From NCBI GenBank assembly GCA_949127645.1, contig CASBQM010000044.1, positions 1-10,056 of the forward strand: DNA of 10,056 nucleotides, given 5' to 3'. Numbering within the stretch: the stretch's first letter is position 1; each line of letters begins with the position of its first letter. The position numbers and the translations under genes were made by a program. Under the pieces are notes generated by a model that made no database searches, was not told the origin of the DNA, and worked only from the letters and a program-made list of their open reading frames with translations. Positions 1-6,533 of the stretch are shown piece by piece. This DNA comes from Synechococcales cyanobacterium PMM_0036 (GTDB lineage: Bacteria; Cyanobacteriota; Cyanobacteriia; Elainellales; Elainellaceae).

Positions 1-169
1 CTGCGGATGAATTCATCCCATCTTCAGCCAGTATTCCGCAATTTTCCGGGAATGTTATCAGTTGCCCTCAAAATTTCCTGAACAGAGTCTTTTTGAGAGA
101 ATAGGCTTCGCCTTGGCAGATCCTTAAAGCACCTTCGGGCGGTAGATTTGGCTTAAGTTTCAATTGCAG
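1..169. other. Non-coding stretch downstream of grpE
   Basis: No reading frame here could be matched to a known protein. The stretch follows the grpE stop codon on the minus strand. In many cyanobacteria dnaK or dnaJ follows grpE, so this may be a spacer or leader before such a gene, but the DnaK start (an N-terminal GIDLGTTNS-type motif) is not visible. A small AGGC-TTC-GCCT hairpin lies near 109-119. It is too short to call a terminator. Confidence 0.4.
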
Positions 170-892
170 CTAGTTCGTGGGTTCTTCCCCTGTTTCGCCG
201 GGTTCTGGAGCGGCTGCAACCTTGACCATGGCATGACGAAGGACGCGATCGCCCATCACATATCCCCGCATCAGCTCTTCCATGATCGTGCCTTCAGGAA
301 ATTCATCAGTTGGCTGACTGGCGAGAGCGGAATGCAGATTGGGATCAAATTCTTGCCCCTCCGTTCGCATGGGGGAAACACCCAGCTTCTTCATGGCATC
401 TACGAGCTGCTTGTAGACCCCTTGATAGCTCTTGTGAATATTCATTTCGCTATCGGTCTGGGGCTTGATTTGTGCCCGTGCCCGTTCAAAGTTGTCTACG
501 ACAGGCAGCAGCTCTTTCAACGTCGAGCTTTTAGTTTCCTGCTCTTCCCGCTCCTTATCTTTTTGCGTTCGCTTGCGGAAGTTCTCAAAGTCTGCGGCTA
601 GACGCACATACTGACCTGTGCGGTCTTCTAATTGAGCTTTGAGAGCTTCGATCGACTGATTAAGTTCGGCGATCGTCGCCTGAAAACCCTCTGGTTCGGC
701 AGGGTTGCTCTCGTCAAGGGAGGCTTCCGACTTTTCAGAAGTATTGTCTGGACTCAAATCAAAGGGTTCGAGTTCTGGATCTAGCGCAAATCCTCCTTGG
801 ACATCTGTCACCTGAGCTGCTACAGACTCCTGTAGCGTTGCGTCTGAATCCGTTGGTAGGTTTGTTTCAGCAGACATTGGCTCACTTTCCAT
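170..892 (-). CDS. grpE: GrpE, nucleotide exchange factor of DnaK (240 aa)
   Basis: GrpE is the cytosolic homodimeric co-chaperone that releases ADP from DnaK (Hsp70), letting substrate leave and the folding cycle restart. The first ~70 residues are acidic and low-complexity, as is usual for cyanobacterial GrpE. Residues ~70-140 form the long dimerising helix, with the family signature around YVRLAADFENFRKRT (95-109) and LLPVVDNFERA (128-138). Residues ~170-226 form the C-terminal beta domain that contacts the DnaK ATPase lobe, including EFDPNLHSAL and the GYVMGDRVLRHAMVKV end motif. Length suits the family, with all core motifs intact. The start taken is ATG at 892; an in-frame ATG at residue 6 (877) follows a GTGAG and is an alternative. 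No CIRCE operator is visible upstream. The next gene is divergent, 574 bases away. Confidence 0.97.
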   Translation of the reverse strand: MESEPMSAETNLPTDSDATLQESVAAQVTDVQGGFALDPELEPFDLSPDNTSEKSEASLDESNPAEPEGFQATIAELNQSIEALKAQLEDRTGQYVRLAADFENFRKRTQKDKEREEQETKSSTLKELLPVVDNFERARAQIKPQTDSEMNIHKSYQGVYKQLVDAMKKLGVSPMRTEGQEFDPNLHSALASQPTDEFPEGTIMEELMRGYVMGDRVLRHAMVKVAAAPEPGETGEEPTN

Positions 893-999
893 CTTGATCT
901 ACAGTTTCCAAAAAGATTTTAGCTGCTCATCCTCGAATAGGATCTAGCCGTTTCTCTTTATGCACAGCTTATCTATTCTGCCCTAAGTTTCGACATTCA

Positions 1000-1154
1000 C
1001 AGTCAAACTGCCTAATCAAACAGACGATCGGTCTTTCCTCGGGTTCTTTCAACATAGCTTAAAGATCAAATCGCAAGGACAGACCCAAGAGGTAGATAGG
1101 AAAAACGGGTATAGACACAGCAGAAACTTTCCTAACCTGAACGCAGTCAAACTG
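1000..1154. repeat. Two copies of CAGTCAAACTG, 144 bases apart
   Basis: The 11-mer CAGTCAAACTG occurs at 1000-1010 and 1144-1154. Each copy is itself an interrupted palindrome (CAGT-CAA-ACTG). A repeat of this length within a 574-base gap is unlikely by chance, on a rough estimate of a few percent. Paired palindromic half-sites between divergent genes could be operators, but no known regulator is recognised. Confidence 0.35.
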
Positions 1155-1379
1155 AATGTAGCTGCTTAACTCCAAAGTGCTATGAGCATGGCTTTAAGCT
1201 GTTGACGCTTGACATGGCTAGGCGATCGCCCCGCGCTTGGCTAAAGTCTCGATCTACAAGCCTTGACCTATAAGATTACCGCTAGAGAATTTCCTGAAAG
1301 ATGAGAAACGGGCTGGAATAGTGAATAAGCCCATTTTGACTTCTTTGGCGGACTTTCTCGGTTCTGGTTAGTCCAGTCC

Positions 1380-1429
1380 ATCAGGTTTGTGTTGCAACCT
1401 GATTGCTGATTTTTTGATCAGCAGCAGGT
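1380..1429 (+). promoter_or_regulatory. Two mutually exclusive hairpins in the leader of the TPR gene
   Basis: Hairpin A pairs ATCAGGTT (1380-1387) with AACCTGAT (1396-1403), a perfect 8-bp stem with an 8-base loop. Hairpin B pairs TGCTGAT (1404-1410) with ATCAGCA (1417-1423) around a T-rich loop. It can be extended by pairing ACCTG (1397-1401) with CAGGT (1425-1429), which consumes the right arm of hairpin A. The full form of B and hairpin A therefore exclude each other, as in attenuators and some riboswitches. The element ends 37 bases before the ATG at 1467. There is no T-run after B, so simple termination is unlikely. A protein-binding DNA site is the main alternative. Confidence 0.4.
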
Positions 1430-1466
1430 CTAGAACATTGCCGTCCATCAGAAGCTATGGTTTGAG

Positions 1467-4148
1467 ATGAAAAGAAATCCTCGGTTAGGCGCTCTAGAAA
1501 ATCTGTCTGTGGTAGGTCTGGTCGCAGGATCGATCGCCTCTCTGGTGTCAAAGCAAATTTTGTACACCACAATGCCGATGTCGCTGCTAGTTGTCCTAGA
1601 TTTATTGAGCCGACGACGGTTTGAGGACAATAGCCGTCGTCGTGATTTGTCTTTGGCAGAGACCGATCAGAAGCTTGCCATCCAGGTGGACTTGCTGAAT
1701 CAGCATATTTCCGCCTTGCCCTCTGTAGAGACGATGAATGGGCTGCGGCAAGGTCTACTGATGAAAGACCGAGAGGTTGCCCGACGGCTGTATGCAGAAA
1801 TTACGGCTTTGCAGCAAGAGCTGAATCAACGGCTGCATCCGCTAGAGCACCAGGGTCTCGACTCAGTGCGCCAAGATATCACTCAGCTTGAAGCGCGGCA
1901 TCAGCGAGTTGCTGAAGATCTCGCTGCAATGGGCGTTGACTTGCGCCAGACTCAGGCGACAATCGATCCTGCCTTTACAGAAGCAGCGATCGCCCATTTA
2001 CAATCCGATATGGCGGGTATCCAGGCGAGTGTGGACAGCCTGACCAGTCAAAACAAACCCAACTTCTCTTCACTGCAAGAGCAGATTTCGCGGATCGATC
2101 GCCAGTTTGGCAAGCTGCCGCCGCCGGTAGATCTCAGCTCTCTCAAACAAGAAATGGGCGAACTGGTGCGGATGATCAGCGACTTGGTGCCCCGACGAGA
2201 TTTACTGAGTTTAGTCAAAGAGGTTCGTGAGCTGCACCAGCAGCAAGAGTGGCTGAAGCAGTCGGTAGTGGCGATCGAAACGGCTGCCGTCAGTAACAGC
2301 GCATTTGGCAATCTAATGCAGCCATCGGGTGCGGATGGATTAGAGGCTAGCTCTGACATAACCCATCCAATTTTGTCGGGTCAGATCGATCAAGATATTG
2401 CCCAAAGACAGATCTTTCAATCTTCTGCAACTTCAGATGATGCAACGGTGCAGGAAGAAGCAGCCCATTATTTAGAGCATTTGCGATCGCAGTTGACCGA
2501 AATTCAATCCTTTACCAAGACTTTGGCGACACAAAATCAGCGGCTCCAAGAGCAGATGAATCAGTTGCCTAAAAGCATAGACATGGCGGCGCTCCAAAGT
2601 CAGTTGCGAGAGCTTTCTCGACGAATTCCAGCGGCTGGGACGACTTTAGACGAGTTTAGAGGTCGCATTCAGGAAGTTGTGCAGCAAGAGTTGCACTATA
2701 TTTCGCAACAGCTTCAGGCTGCCGAGCCAAGCTATAAGCCAAATTATGAGCTGGTGTATGACTGGGCACAAGCCAACGAAACAGATGAAGTTGGGGGCTA
2801 CACGTTACTGGAAGAGGCGTTGAATCGCACTCAAAAGCGATTGATCTTGATTTTGCCTTGGGCAAGTCCCTGTAATCTGGATCAGGCAATGCTGCAAAAA
2901 ATGGCAGCATTCTTACAGCAAGGACGGCGGTTAGATATTGGCTGGTGCAATGGGGTCGATCGCCAGGACGATCGGCTACTCAAAAAGATGCAGCGGGGCT
3001 GGCAACCCAGCTTGCCCCAAGATGATATTCAGGTAACGTTGCGTCATCTGCTGAACTTTAAGCGCACCTATCCTAAAAACTTCCAGTTCAAAATATTGGG
3101 CACTCGTGAAAGCTTTTTAGTGTCCGATCGGTCTTTTGCGGTCTTGGGAATTGCGGATGCGCTGAAGACTACAACGGCACTTTCAGAAGCACAGCTTAAG
3201 CTCCGCACCCGCGATCCTCAAGCTCTCCAACGCTTAATCAATCGATTTGACAACCCGACGTTAGACCCTAAAGATTGGGAAGCACACTGGAACAGAGGCG
3301 CAACCCGGCAGAACTTGGGCGATAAAATAGGGGCGATCGCCGATTACACTCAAGTTCTAGAAGCTGCTCCAGAACACGCCCTCCCCTATAGCCACCGAGG
3401 CATTGCCTACTATGACATGGGAGATTTGGCTAGCGCGATCGCTGATTTGACGGAAGCCATCCGACTTGACCCCCAGCAGGCGGCAACCTACTGCAATCGA
3501 GCCTTTATCCGCTCAGAGCAGGGCAACCTACAGGTCGCCATTGCCGACTACACCCAGGCGATTCAAATCCGTCCGGACTGGGCAATTGCCTTTTTCTATC
3601 GAGGTCTGGCGTGGCAAAAGCTAGAACGCCATCAGGACGCAATTTCAGACTACGGCGAAGCGATCTATCTTGCCCCTGACTCAGCGGTTGCTTGCTACTA
3701 TCGAGGTCTGGCATGGCAAAAATTGCGCAATACCCAAGGGGCGATCGCCGACTTAGAAAAAGCTGCGGTGCTGTTCAACCAATACGGCAGTTTACAAAAT
3801 GCTCAAAAAGCCCTAAAAAGTCTGGCAAAATTACGGCAAATTAATAAACGGGTTAGTTATCCAGCTTCAACAGAAGCAAAAGAAGCGATCGTTTATTCTG
3901 AAAAGACAGCCCTTGAAAAGACAGCCCTTGAAAAAACAGCCCGTGAAGCAGCCCGTAAAACGGCGGCTCCTGATCTTGAGGCGATCGCCAGCTTATTTCA
4001 AGACATTCCGGCTGAGCCTCAAGTCAACGGCTGTGATTCTACGGGAAATCCTGCTGTCACTCCTGCCCCGCTCACGTTTCAGGACTTATTTAGCGCAGAA
4101 AAGCCTGACTTAGAAAAGCTCGATGCGCCGTCGCCCCTGGCTTCCTAA
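1467..4148 (+). CDS. Large coiled-coil / PLD-like / TPR protein (893 aa)
   Basis: No characterised homologue is recognised, but the domain order is clear. Residues ~12-48 are hydrophobic, possibly a membrane hairpin. Residues ~50-420 are Gln/Leu/Arg-rich heptad sequence, very likely long coiled coil. Residues ~430-595 form a compact domain with RLILILPW, LDIGWC and then GTRESFLVSDRSFAVLG. The last resembles the second half of a phospholipase-D-like fold, but the catalytic HxK is not present, so any such domain is probably inactive (inference). Residues ~603-772 hold five consecutive TPRs of 34 residues with the usual W/Y-RG-A-AI-DY-AI-P pattern. The remainder is a charged tail with a short EKTAL repeat and a segment near PDLEAIASLFQDIP. 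TPRs suggest protein partners and the coiled coil suggests oligomerisation. The start is ATG 1467; an in-frame TAG at 1431 limits upstream choice. It is transcribed alone. Confidence 0.9.
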   Translation: MKRNPRLGALENLSVVGLVAGSIASLVSKQILYTTMPMSLLVVLDLLSRRRFEDNSRRRDLSLAETDQKLAIQVDLLNQHISALPSVETMNGLRQGLLMKDREVARRLYAEITALQQELNQRLHPLEHQGLDSVRQDITQLEARHQRVAEDLAAMGVDLRQTQATIDPAFTEAAIAHLQSDMAGIQASVDSLTSQNKPNFSSLQEQISRIDRQFGKLPPPVDLSSLKQEMGELVRMISDLVPRRDLLSLVKEVRELHQQQEWLKQSVVAIETAAVSNSAFGNLMQPSGADGLEASSDITHPILSGQIDQDIAQRQIFQSSATSDDATVQEEAAHYLEHLRSQLTEIQSFTKTLATQNQRLQEQMNQLPKSIDMAALQSQLRELSRRIPAAGTTLDEFRGRIQEVVQQELHYISQQLQAAEPSYKPNYELVYDWAQANETDEVGGYTLLEEALNRTQKRLILILPWASPCNLDQAMLQKMAAFLQQGRRLDIGWCNGVDRQDDRLLKKMQRGWQPSLPQDDIQVTLRHLLNFKRTYPKNFQFKILGTRESFLVSDRSFAVLGIADALKTTTALSEAQLKLRTRDPQALQRLINRFDNPTLDPKDWEAHWNRGATRQNLGDKIGAIADYTQVLEAAPEHALPYSHRGIAYYDMGDLASAIADLTEAIRLDPQQAATYCNRAFIRSEQGNLQVAIADYTQAIQIRPDWAIAFFYRGLAWQKLERHQDAISDYGEAIYLAPDSAVACYYRGLAWQKLRNTQGAIADLEKAAVLFNQYGSLQNAQKALKSLAKLRQINKRVSYPASTEAKEAIVYSEKTALEKTALEKTAREAARKTAAPDLEAIASLFQDIPAEPQVNGCDSTGNPAVTPAPLTFQDLFSAEKPDLEKLDAPSPLAS
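3900..3944 (+). repeat. 15-base tandem repeat in the tail of the TPR gene (3 units)
   Basis: Units GAAAAGACAGCCCTT (3900-3914), the same again (3915-3929), and GAAAAAACAGCCCGT (3930-3944) encode EKTAL, EKTAL, EKTAR. A shorter GAAGCAGCCCGT follows. The repeat extends a likely helix after the TPR block. Two identical units imply recent slippage, so copy number may vary between strains. Confidence 0.9.
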
Positions 4149-4157
4149 AGCATTTCA

Positions 4158-4178
4158 AAATCTGAAATCCAAAATCCA
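4158..4178. repeat. Heptamer repeat (AAATCTG, AAATCCA, AAATCCA) between convergent genes
   Basis: Three 7-base units fill most of the 43-base gap between the converging TPR gene and the Ala/Pro-rich gene. AAATCCA runs of this sort are familiar between genes of filamentous cyanobacteria (recollection, not checked). No hairpin is present, so I do not call it a terminator. Confidence 0.6.
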
Positions 4179-4191
4179 AAAATTCTCTCTG

Positions 4192-4995
4192 CTACTGACA
4201 AACCTGTGCCCTAGTCAACGCGGCTGTGCCTGCTGGAAATTGATTGGGGTCGCCACTCCAAGTCACCAGCATGGTGGAAGCGCCGCCTTTTCCGGACACG
4301 AGACTAGCATAGAGGGCAACCTGTCCCTGTGCCGTTTGTAATGAAAACAAGGGGGCACCGCCAAAATTGCCGATCGTCTGAAGCGTTAGTTTTTGTCCTG
4401 TGGCTAGCGCTTGCAAATCGTTTTGCACTTTGTCAGGCGGCGTATTCTTCCAGTCAATTTTGACGATACCTGCAACGGGATCTGAGTCTGGATTAGCAGG
4501 ATCAGCAAAGAAATAGCCAATTTGCTGAGCATCAAACGACTGAGGATTGGGGCATAAACCCACACTGCCACTGCCTCCTAAATCAACTGACGGCGGCGGA
4601 GTAGGCGCAGCAGATGGTGCAGCAGATGGTGCTGGAGAGGGAGCAGCAGGAGGCGGAGCGGCAGGAGCAGAGATAGGGGGAGGCGCTGCGGCAGTTACGG
4701 CAGGCTTTAACGCGGCAGTTACAGCAGGCTTTGGCGCAGGTGCAACCTTGGGCTTAGCGGCGTTGGGTGGCAGCAAAGACGTAAGCGAAATTTTTTCCTC
4801 TTTCTCTTTTTTGGGTGCAGGCTCCGCTTTCTGAGCGGGCGGCAACAGCGGCAAAGACAAAATTGTGCCATGCAAGATCAGAGAGATCAGGGTCATGGGA
4901 TGAAACAGCAGTTTGCGAATCAGAGCGCCTCGTTGCCGTGTATTCTGCTGTGTATTTTGGTGTGTACTTTGCCGTGTATGTGGTGAAGTTCCCAT
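4192..4995 (-). CDS. Ala/Pro-rich membrane-anchored protein of TonB-like layout (267 aa)
   Basis: This protein is not recognised by name. From ATG 4995 it has a Gln/Thr/Arg-rich cytoplasmic leader of ~30 residues and one hydrophobic segment (MTLISLILHGTILSLPLLPP). A Lys/Glu-rich patch and a long Ala/Pro region follow, then a folded C-terminal domain of ~120 residues with two Cys (SVGLCPNPQSF and the terminal AQVCQ) that could pair outside the cytoplasm. A short anchor followed by a KEEKISLTSLLPP patch and a Pro-rich stretch is the layout of TonB-type and similar periplasm-spanning proteins. The C-terminal sequence is not visibly a TonB domain, so transport energising is only a guess. The frame is open back to a TTG at 5067, but that TTG lies in the loop of a strong hairpin and the intervening residues look non-coding, so I prefer the ATG. 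It lies downstream of sphX on the same strand and may be partly co-transcribed. Confidence 0.75.
   Translation of the reverse strand: MGTSPHTRQSTHQNTQQNTRQRGALIRKLLFHPMTLISLILHGTILSLPLLPPAQKAEPAPKKEKEEKISLTSLLPPNAAKPKVAPAPKPAVTAALKPAVTAAAPPPISAPAAPPPAAPSPAPSAAPSAAPTPPPSVDLGGSGSVGLCPNPQSFDAQQIGYFFADPANPDSDPVAGIVKIDWKNTPPDKVQNDLQALATGQKLTLQTIGNFGGAPLFSLQTAQGQVALYASLVSGKGGASTMLVTWSGDPNQFPAGTAALTRAQVCQ
4688..4735 (-). repeat. 24-base tandem repeat (2 units) in the Ala/Pro region
   Basis: Units at 4688-4711 and 4712-4735 differ at few bases. On the coding strand they give two copies of a KPAVTAA-type peptide. They lengthen the low-complexity spacer between anchor and C-terminal domain. Confidence 0.8.
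4937..4984 (-). repeat. 12-base imperfect tandem repeat (4 units) in the N-terminal leader
   Basis: Four units with the core TGTGTAYTTTG (plus-strand reading) lie at 4937-4948, 4949-4960, 4961-4972 and 4973-4984. They encode a four-residue periodic peptide (HTRQ, STHQ, NTQQ, NTRQ) ahead of the membrane segment. Such a leader is unusual and probably arose by slippage. Confidence 0.75.
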
Positions 4996-5045
4996 GGGGC
5001 GAAAATTGCAGAAGGTCAAATCCGGGAGTTCATATTTAGTGTAAA

Positions 5046-5082
5046 TGCTCCCCCCAACTCTACTCAAGAGTTAGAGGGAGCA
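5046..5082 (-). terminator. Strong hairpin downstream of sphX (terminator or processing site)
   Basis: The outer stem pairs TGCTCCC (5046-5052) with GGGAGCA (5076-5082). The inner stem pairs AACTCT (5056-5061) with AGAGTT (5067-5072) around loop ACTCA, with a 3x3 internal loop between. It begins 30 bases after the sphX stop codon. On the minus strand only a short ATTTACAC follows, not a proper T-run. It may be a weak terminator, or a structure that stabilises sphX mRNA and lowers readthrough into the gene below. Confidence 0.65.
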
Positions 5083-5112
5083 AACATTAATTCACGACAT
5101 AGAGTGAGGTTG

Positions 5113-6159
5113 TTAGAGCGCTGCTTCTAGCTGCAAGATATCGGTGATTTTGACACCGACGGTGTTGCGACCTGCAAACACACTTCCAACCTTACGACCA
5201 TCCCAATGCGCCTTAACAGCAACATAGGCGTCAGAAGGCAAAAGCACGTAGCCAACTTCCTTGACTAGCTGAGTGTTGCTCAGGTAGTAATCAACGAACT
5301 GCTTGACCTCTGGGCGATCGGCAGACTTCTTCGCAACATAGATGAATAGAGGGCGAGAAAGCGGCGTGTAGGTGCCGTTTTCTACGTTGGCAGCGCTAGG
5401 CAAAACAGCGCCTTTGCCTTTGCCAGCATCAACAGGAACCGCTCTGAGCCTCTGCTGATTCTCTTCATAGTAAGCATAGCCAAAGTAACCCATGGCATTG
5501 CGATCGCTTACTACACCTTGCACCAAGACGTTGTCATCTTCACTAGCGGTAAAGTCAGTGCGGCTATCTTTTGCCTTGCCGTTGATAGCTTCGGTGAAAT
5601 AGTCGAAGGTGCCTGAATCCGTTCCAGGGCCGTAGAGACGCAGAGGTGCATCGGGCCAGCTAGCGCGAACTTGGTTCCACTTCATCACCTTGCCGGTTGC
5701 AGCAGGTTCCCAGATTTTCTTTAGCTCGGCGGTTGTGATGCTGTTCACCCAGCTATTGCTGCGATTCACTACAATTGTGAGTGCATCGTAGGCGATCGGC
5801 AGCTCAATATACTCGATTCCTTTTGCTTTACAAGCAGCGATTTCTTCCGCTTTGATGGGGCGTGAAGCATCAGAAATATCAATTTCACCATTACAGAACT
5901 TTTTGAAGCCGCCACCCGTACCGGAAATACCGACCGTTACCTTAGCGCTAGGATTCTGTTTTTGAAATTCTTCTGCAACAGCTTCCGTAATCGGATACAC
6001 AGTGCTAGAACCGTCAATCTTGACATCGCTGCTGGCTTGAGAAAAGACCGCAGGTGCCGAGAAAGCGAGTGTTGCTGTTGCAACAACTAGGGCTAAAAAA
6101 GCTCTCCAATTACCAGATTTCCAGCGCTTAAACTGAAAACGCACTCCATTTGACACCAT
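5113..6159 (-). CDS. sphX: SphX/PstS-type periplasmic phosphate-binding protein (348 aa)
   Basis: This is the secreted substrate-binding protein for high-affinity phosphate uptake by the Pst ABC transporter, the type cyanobacteria induce on phosphate starvation. Residues 1-42 form a Sec signal peptide: basic start, hydrophobic core (FLALVVATATLAFSAPA), likely cut near FSQA-SS. No lipobox Cys is present, so it should be soluble in the periplasm. Phosphate-site motifs are all present: DGSSTVYPIT, ISGTGGGFKKFCNGEIDISD, and GPGTDSGTFDYF. The resemblance to SphX of unicellular cyanobacteria is from memory. The frame is open to a GTG at 6189, but ATG 6159 has GGGAG seven bases upstream and gives a textbook signal peptide. 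No pstC/A/B genes adjoin it here. A Pho box lies 64-126 bases upstream. Confidence 0.92.
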   Translation of the reverse strand: MVSNGVRFQFKRWKSGNWRAFLALVVATATLAFSAPAVFSQASSDVKIDGSSTVYPITEAVAEEFQKQNPSAKVTVGISGTGGGFKKFCNGEIDISDASRPIKAEEIAACKAKGIEYIELPIAYDALTIVVNRSNSWVNSITTAELKKIWEPAATGKVMKWNQVRASWPDAPLRLYGPGTDSGTFDYFTEAINGKAKDSRTDFTASEDDNVLVQGVVSDRNAMGYFGYAYYEENQQRLRAVPVDAGKGKGAVLPSAANVENGTYTPLSRPLFIYVAKKSADRPEVKQFVDYYLSNTQLVKEVGYVLLPSDAYVAVKAHWDGRKVGSVFAGRNTVGVKITDILQLEAAL

Positions 6160-6166
6160 ACAAATA

Positions 6167-6171
6167 CTCCC
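6167..6171 (-). promoter_or_regulatory. Ribosome binding site of sphX (GGGAG)
   Basis: On the minus strand GGGAG is followed after seven bases by ATG at 6159. This decides the start in favour of that ATG over the upstream GTG at 6189. Confidence 0.7.
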
Positions 6172-6222
6172 GACGCTTTTCTTGGACACGCATACTACGT
6201 CAGCTATCAGCGTATCCAGTCG

Positions 6223-6285
6223 AGGTTAAGAGGGCATAATCAGGAGAGCTACGGAGGGTTAAGAAAAAATGATTAATAGGTTAAG
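6223..6285 (-). promoter_or_regulatory. Pho box of sphX with 11-base phasing
   Basis: On the minus strand, CTTAACCT (6285-6278), CTTAACCC (6263-6256) and CTTAACCT (6230-6223) match the cyanobacterial Pho-box unit (YTTAAYYW, repeats of 8 bases with 3-base spacers) bound by SphR/PhoB-type regulators. Starts are 22 and 33 bases apart, exact multiples of 11, so all three lie on one face of the helix. The 11-base slots between them hold weaker sequence (AATCATTT is the clearest). The nearest unit is 64 bases from the sphX ATG, suitable for activation under phosphate limitation. Confidence 0.8.
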
Positions 6286-6306
6286 TGCGATCGAGACTGA
6301 TTGATT

Positions 6307-6354
6307 CGGTTAGGACTCGAAAAAAGTTGAGGGATTAGGACTAGAGTTAGGAAT
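6307..6354. repeat. Three TTAGGA direct repeats, possibly degenerate Pho-like units
   Basis: CGGTTAGGACTCGA (6307), GGATTAGGACTAGA (6332) and GAGTTAGGAATGCA (6344) are related, with spacings of 25 and 12 bases. Read on the minus strand each contains CCTAAYYS, one or two changes from the Pho-box unit, but they are out of phase with the clear Pho box. They could be old regulator sites or an unrelated repeat. Confidence 0.35.
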
Positions 6355-6533
6355 GCAACTGTTGCGGGAGTAATAACGCTGGGTAATCGCTGCTCTCCAT
6401 GCCAGTATGATAAATCCTCGGCTGAGTTGTCCATTTGATGTTTCAATAAAAACACGTTCGCTTTATCTCAGGTTTGCTGTTTGGGAAGACTGCTTGCTAA
6501 GGTCAGCCCTTTGTAGAGCGAGAGTAGAGTGAG

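Larger units (their letters stand above)
893..1466. other. Divergent intergenic region between grpE and the TPR gene
   Basis: This 574-base gap must hold the promoters of two divergent genes. I found no convincing conserved protein in either strand. A TTGACA occurs at 1209-1214, but no -10 sits at normal distance, so I make no promoter call. It contains one HIP1 octamer (near 1223), an 11-base direct repeat, and a pair of overlapping hairpins at its right end (both listed separately). The HrcA/CIRCE inverted repeat was looked for and not found. Confidence 0.5.
6160..6533. other. Divergent intergenic region between sphX and the broken pstS paralogue
   Basis: About 370 bases separate the two start codons. 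The sphX side holds the phased Pho box (6223-6285) and the sphX ribosome site. The middle holds TTAGGA-type repeats (6307-6354). The right part (6360-6533) is unremarkable: no TTAAC motif in the orientation of the plus-strand gene and no confident -35/-10 pair. A 60-codon frame on the minus strand (6273-6455) crosses the Pho box and is not accepted as a gene. Confidence 0.6.

Noticed and set aside
929..943. ATCCT-AGGAT hairpin near the grpE start, considered as an RNA thermometer
   Set aside because: Only five base pairs and it does not cover a ribosome site.
1209..1247. TTGACA followed by TAAAGT as a sigma-70 promoter
   Set aside because: The spacer is 27 bases, far from the usual 16-18.
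1381..1630. Two short minus-strand frames near the start of the TPR gene
   Set aside because: They overlap the hairpins and the TPR coding region and show no protein-like pattern.
4996..5067. Start of the Ala/Pro-rich protein at TTG 5067
   Set aside because: The TTG lies in the loop of a strong hairpin, has no ribosome site, and adds residues that look untranslated. ATG 4995 is simpler.
6160..6189. Start of sphX at GTG 6189
   Set aside because: ATG 6159 has a GGGAG at good spacing and yields a normal signal peptide.
6273..6455. 60-codon minus-strand frame with a hydrophobic stretch
   Set aside because: It starts with GTG without a clear ribosome site, and its 3' half overlaps the Pho box and repeat cluster of sphX. 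No family resemblance.
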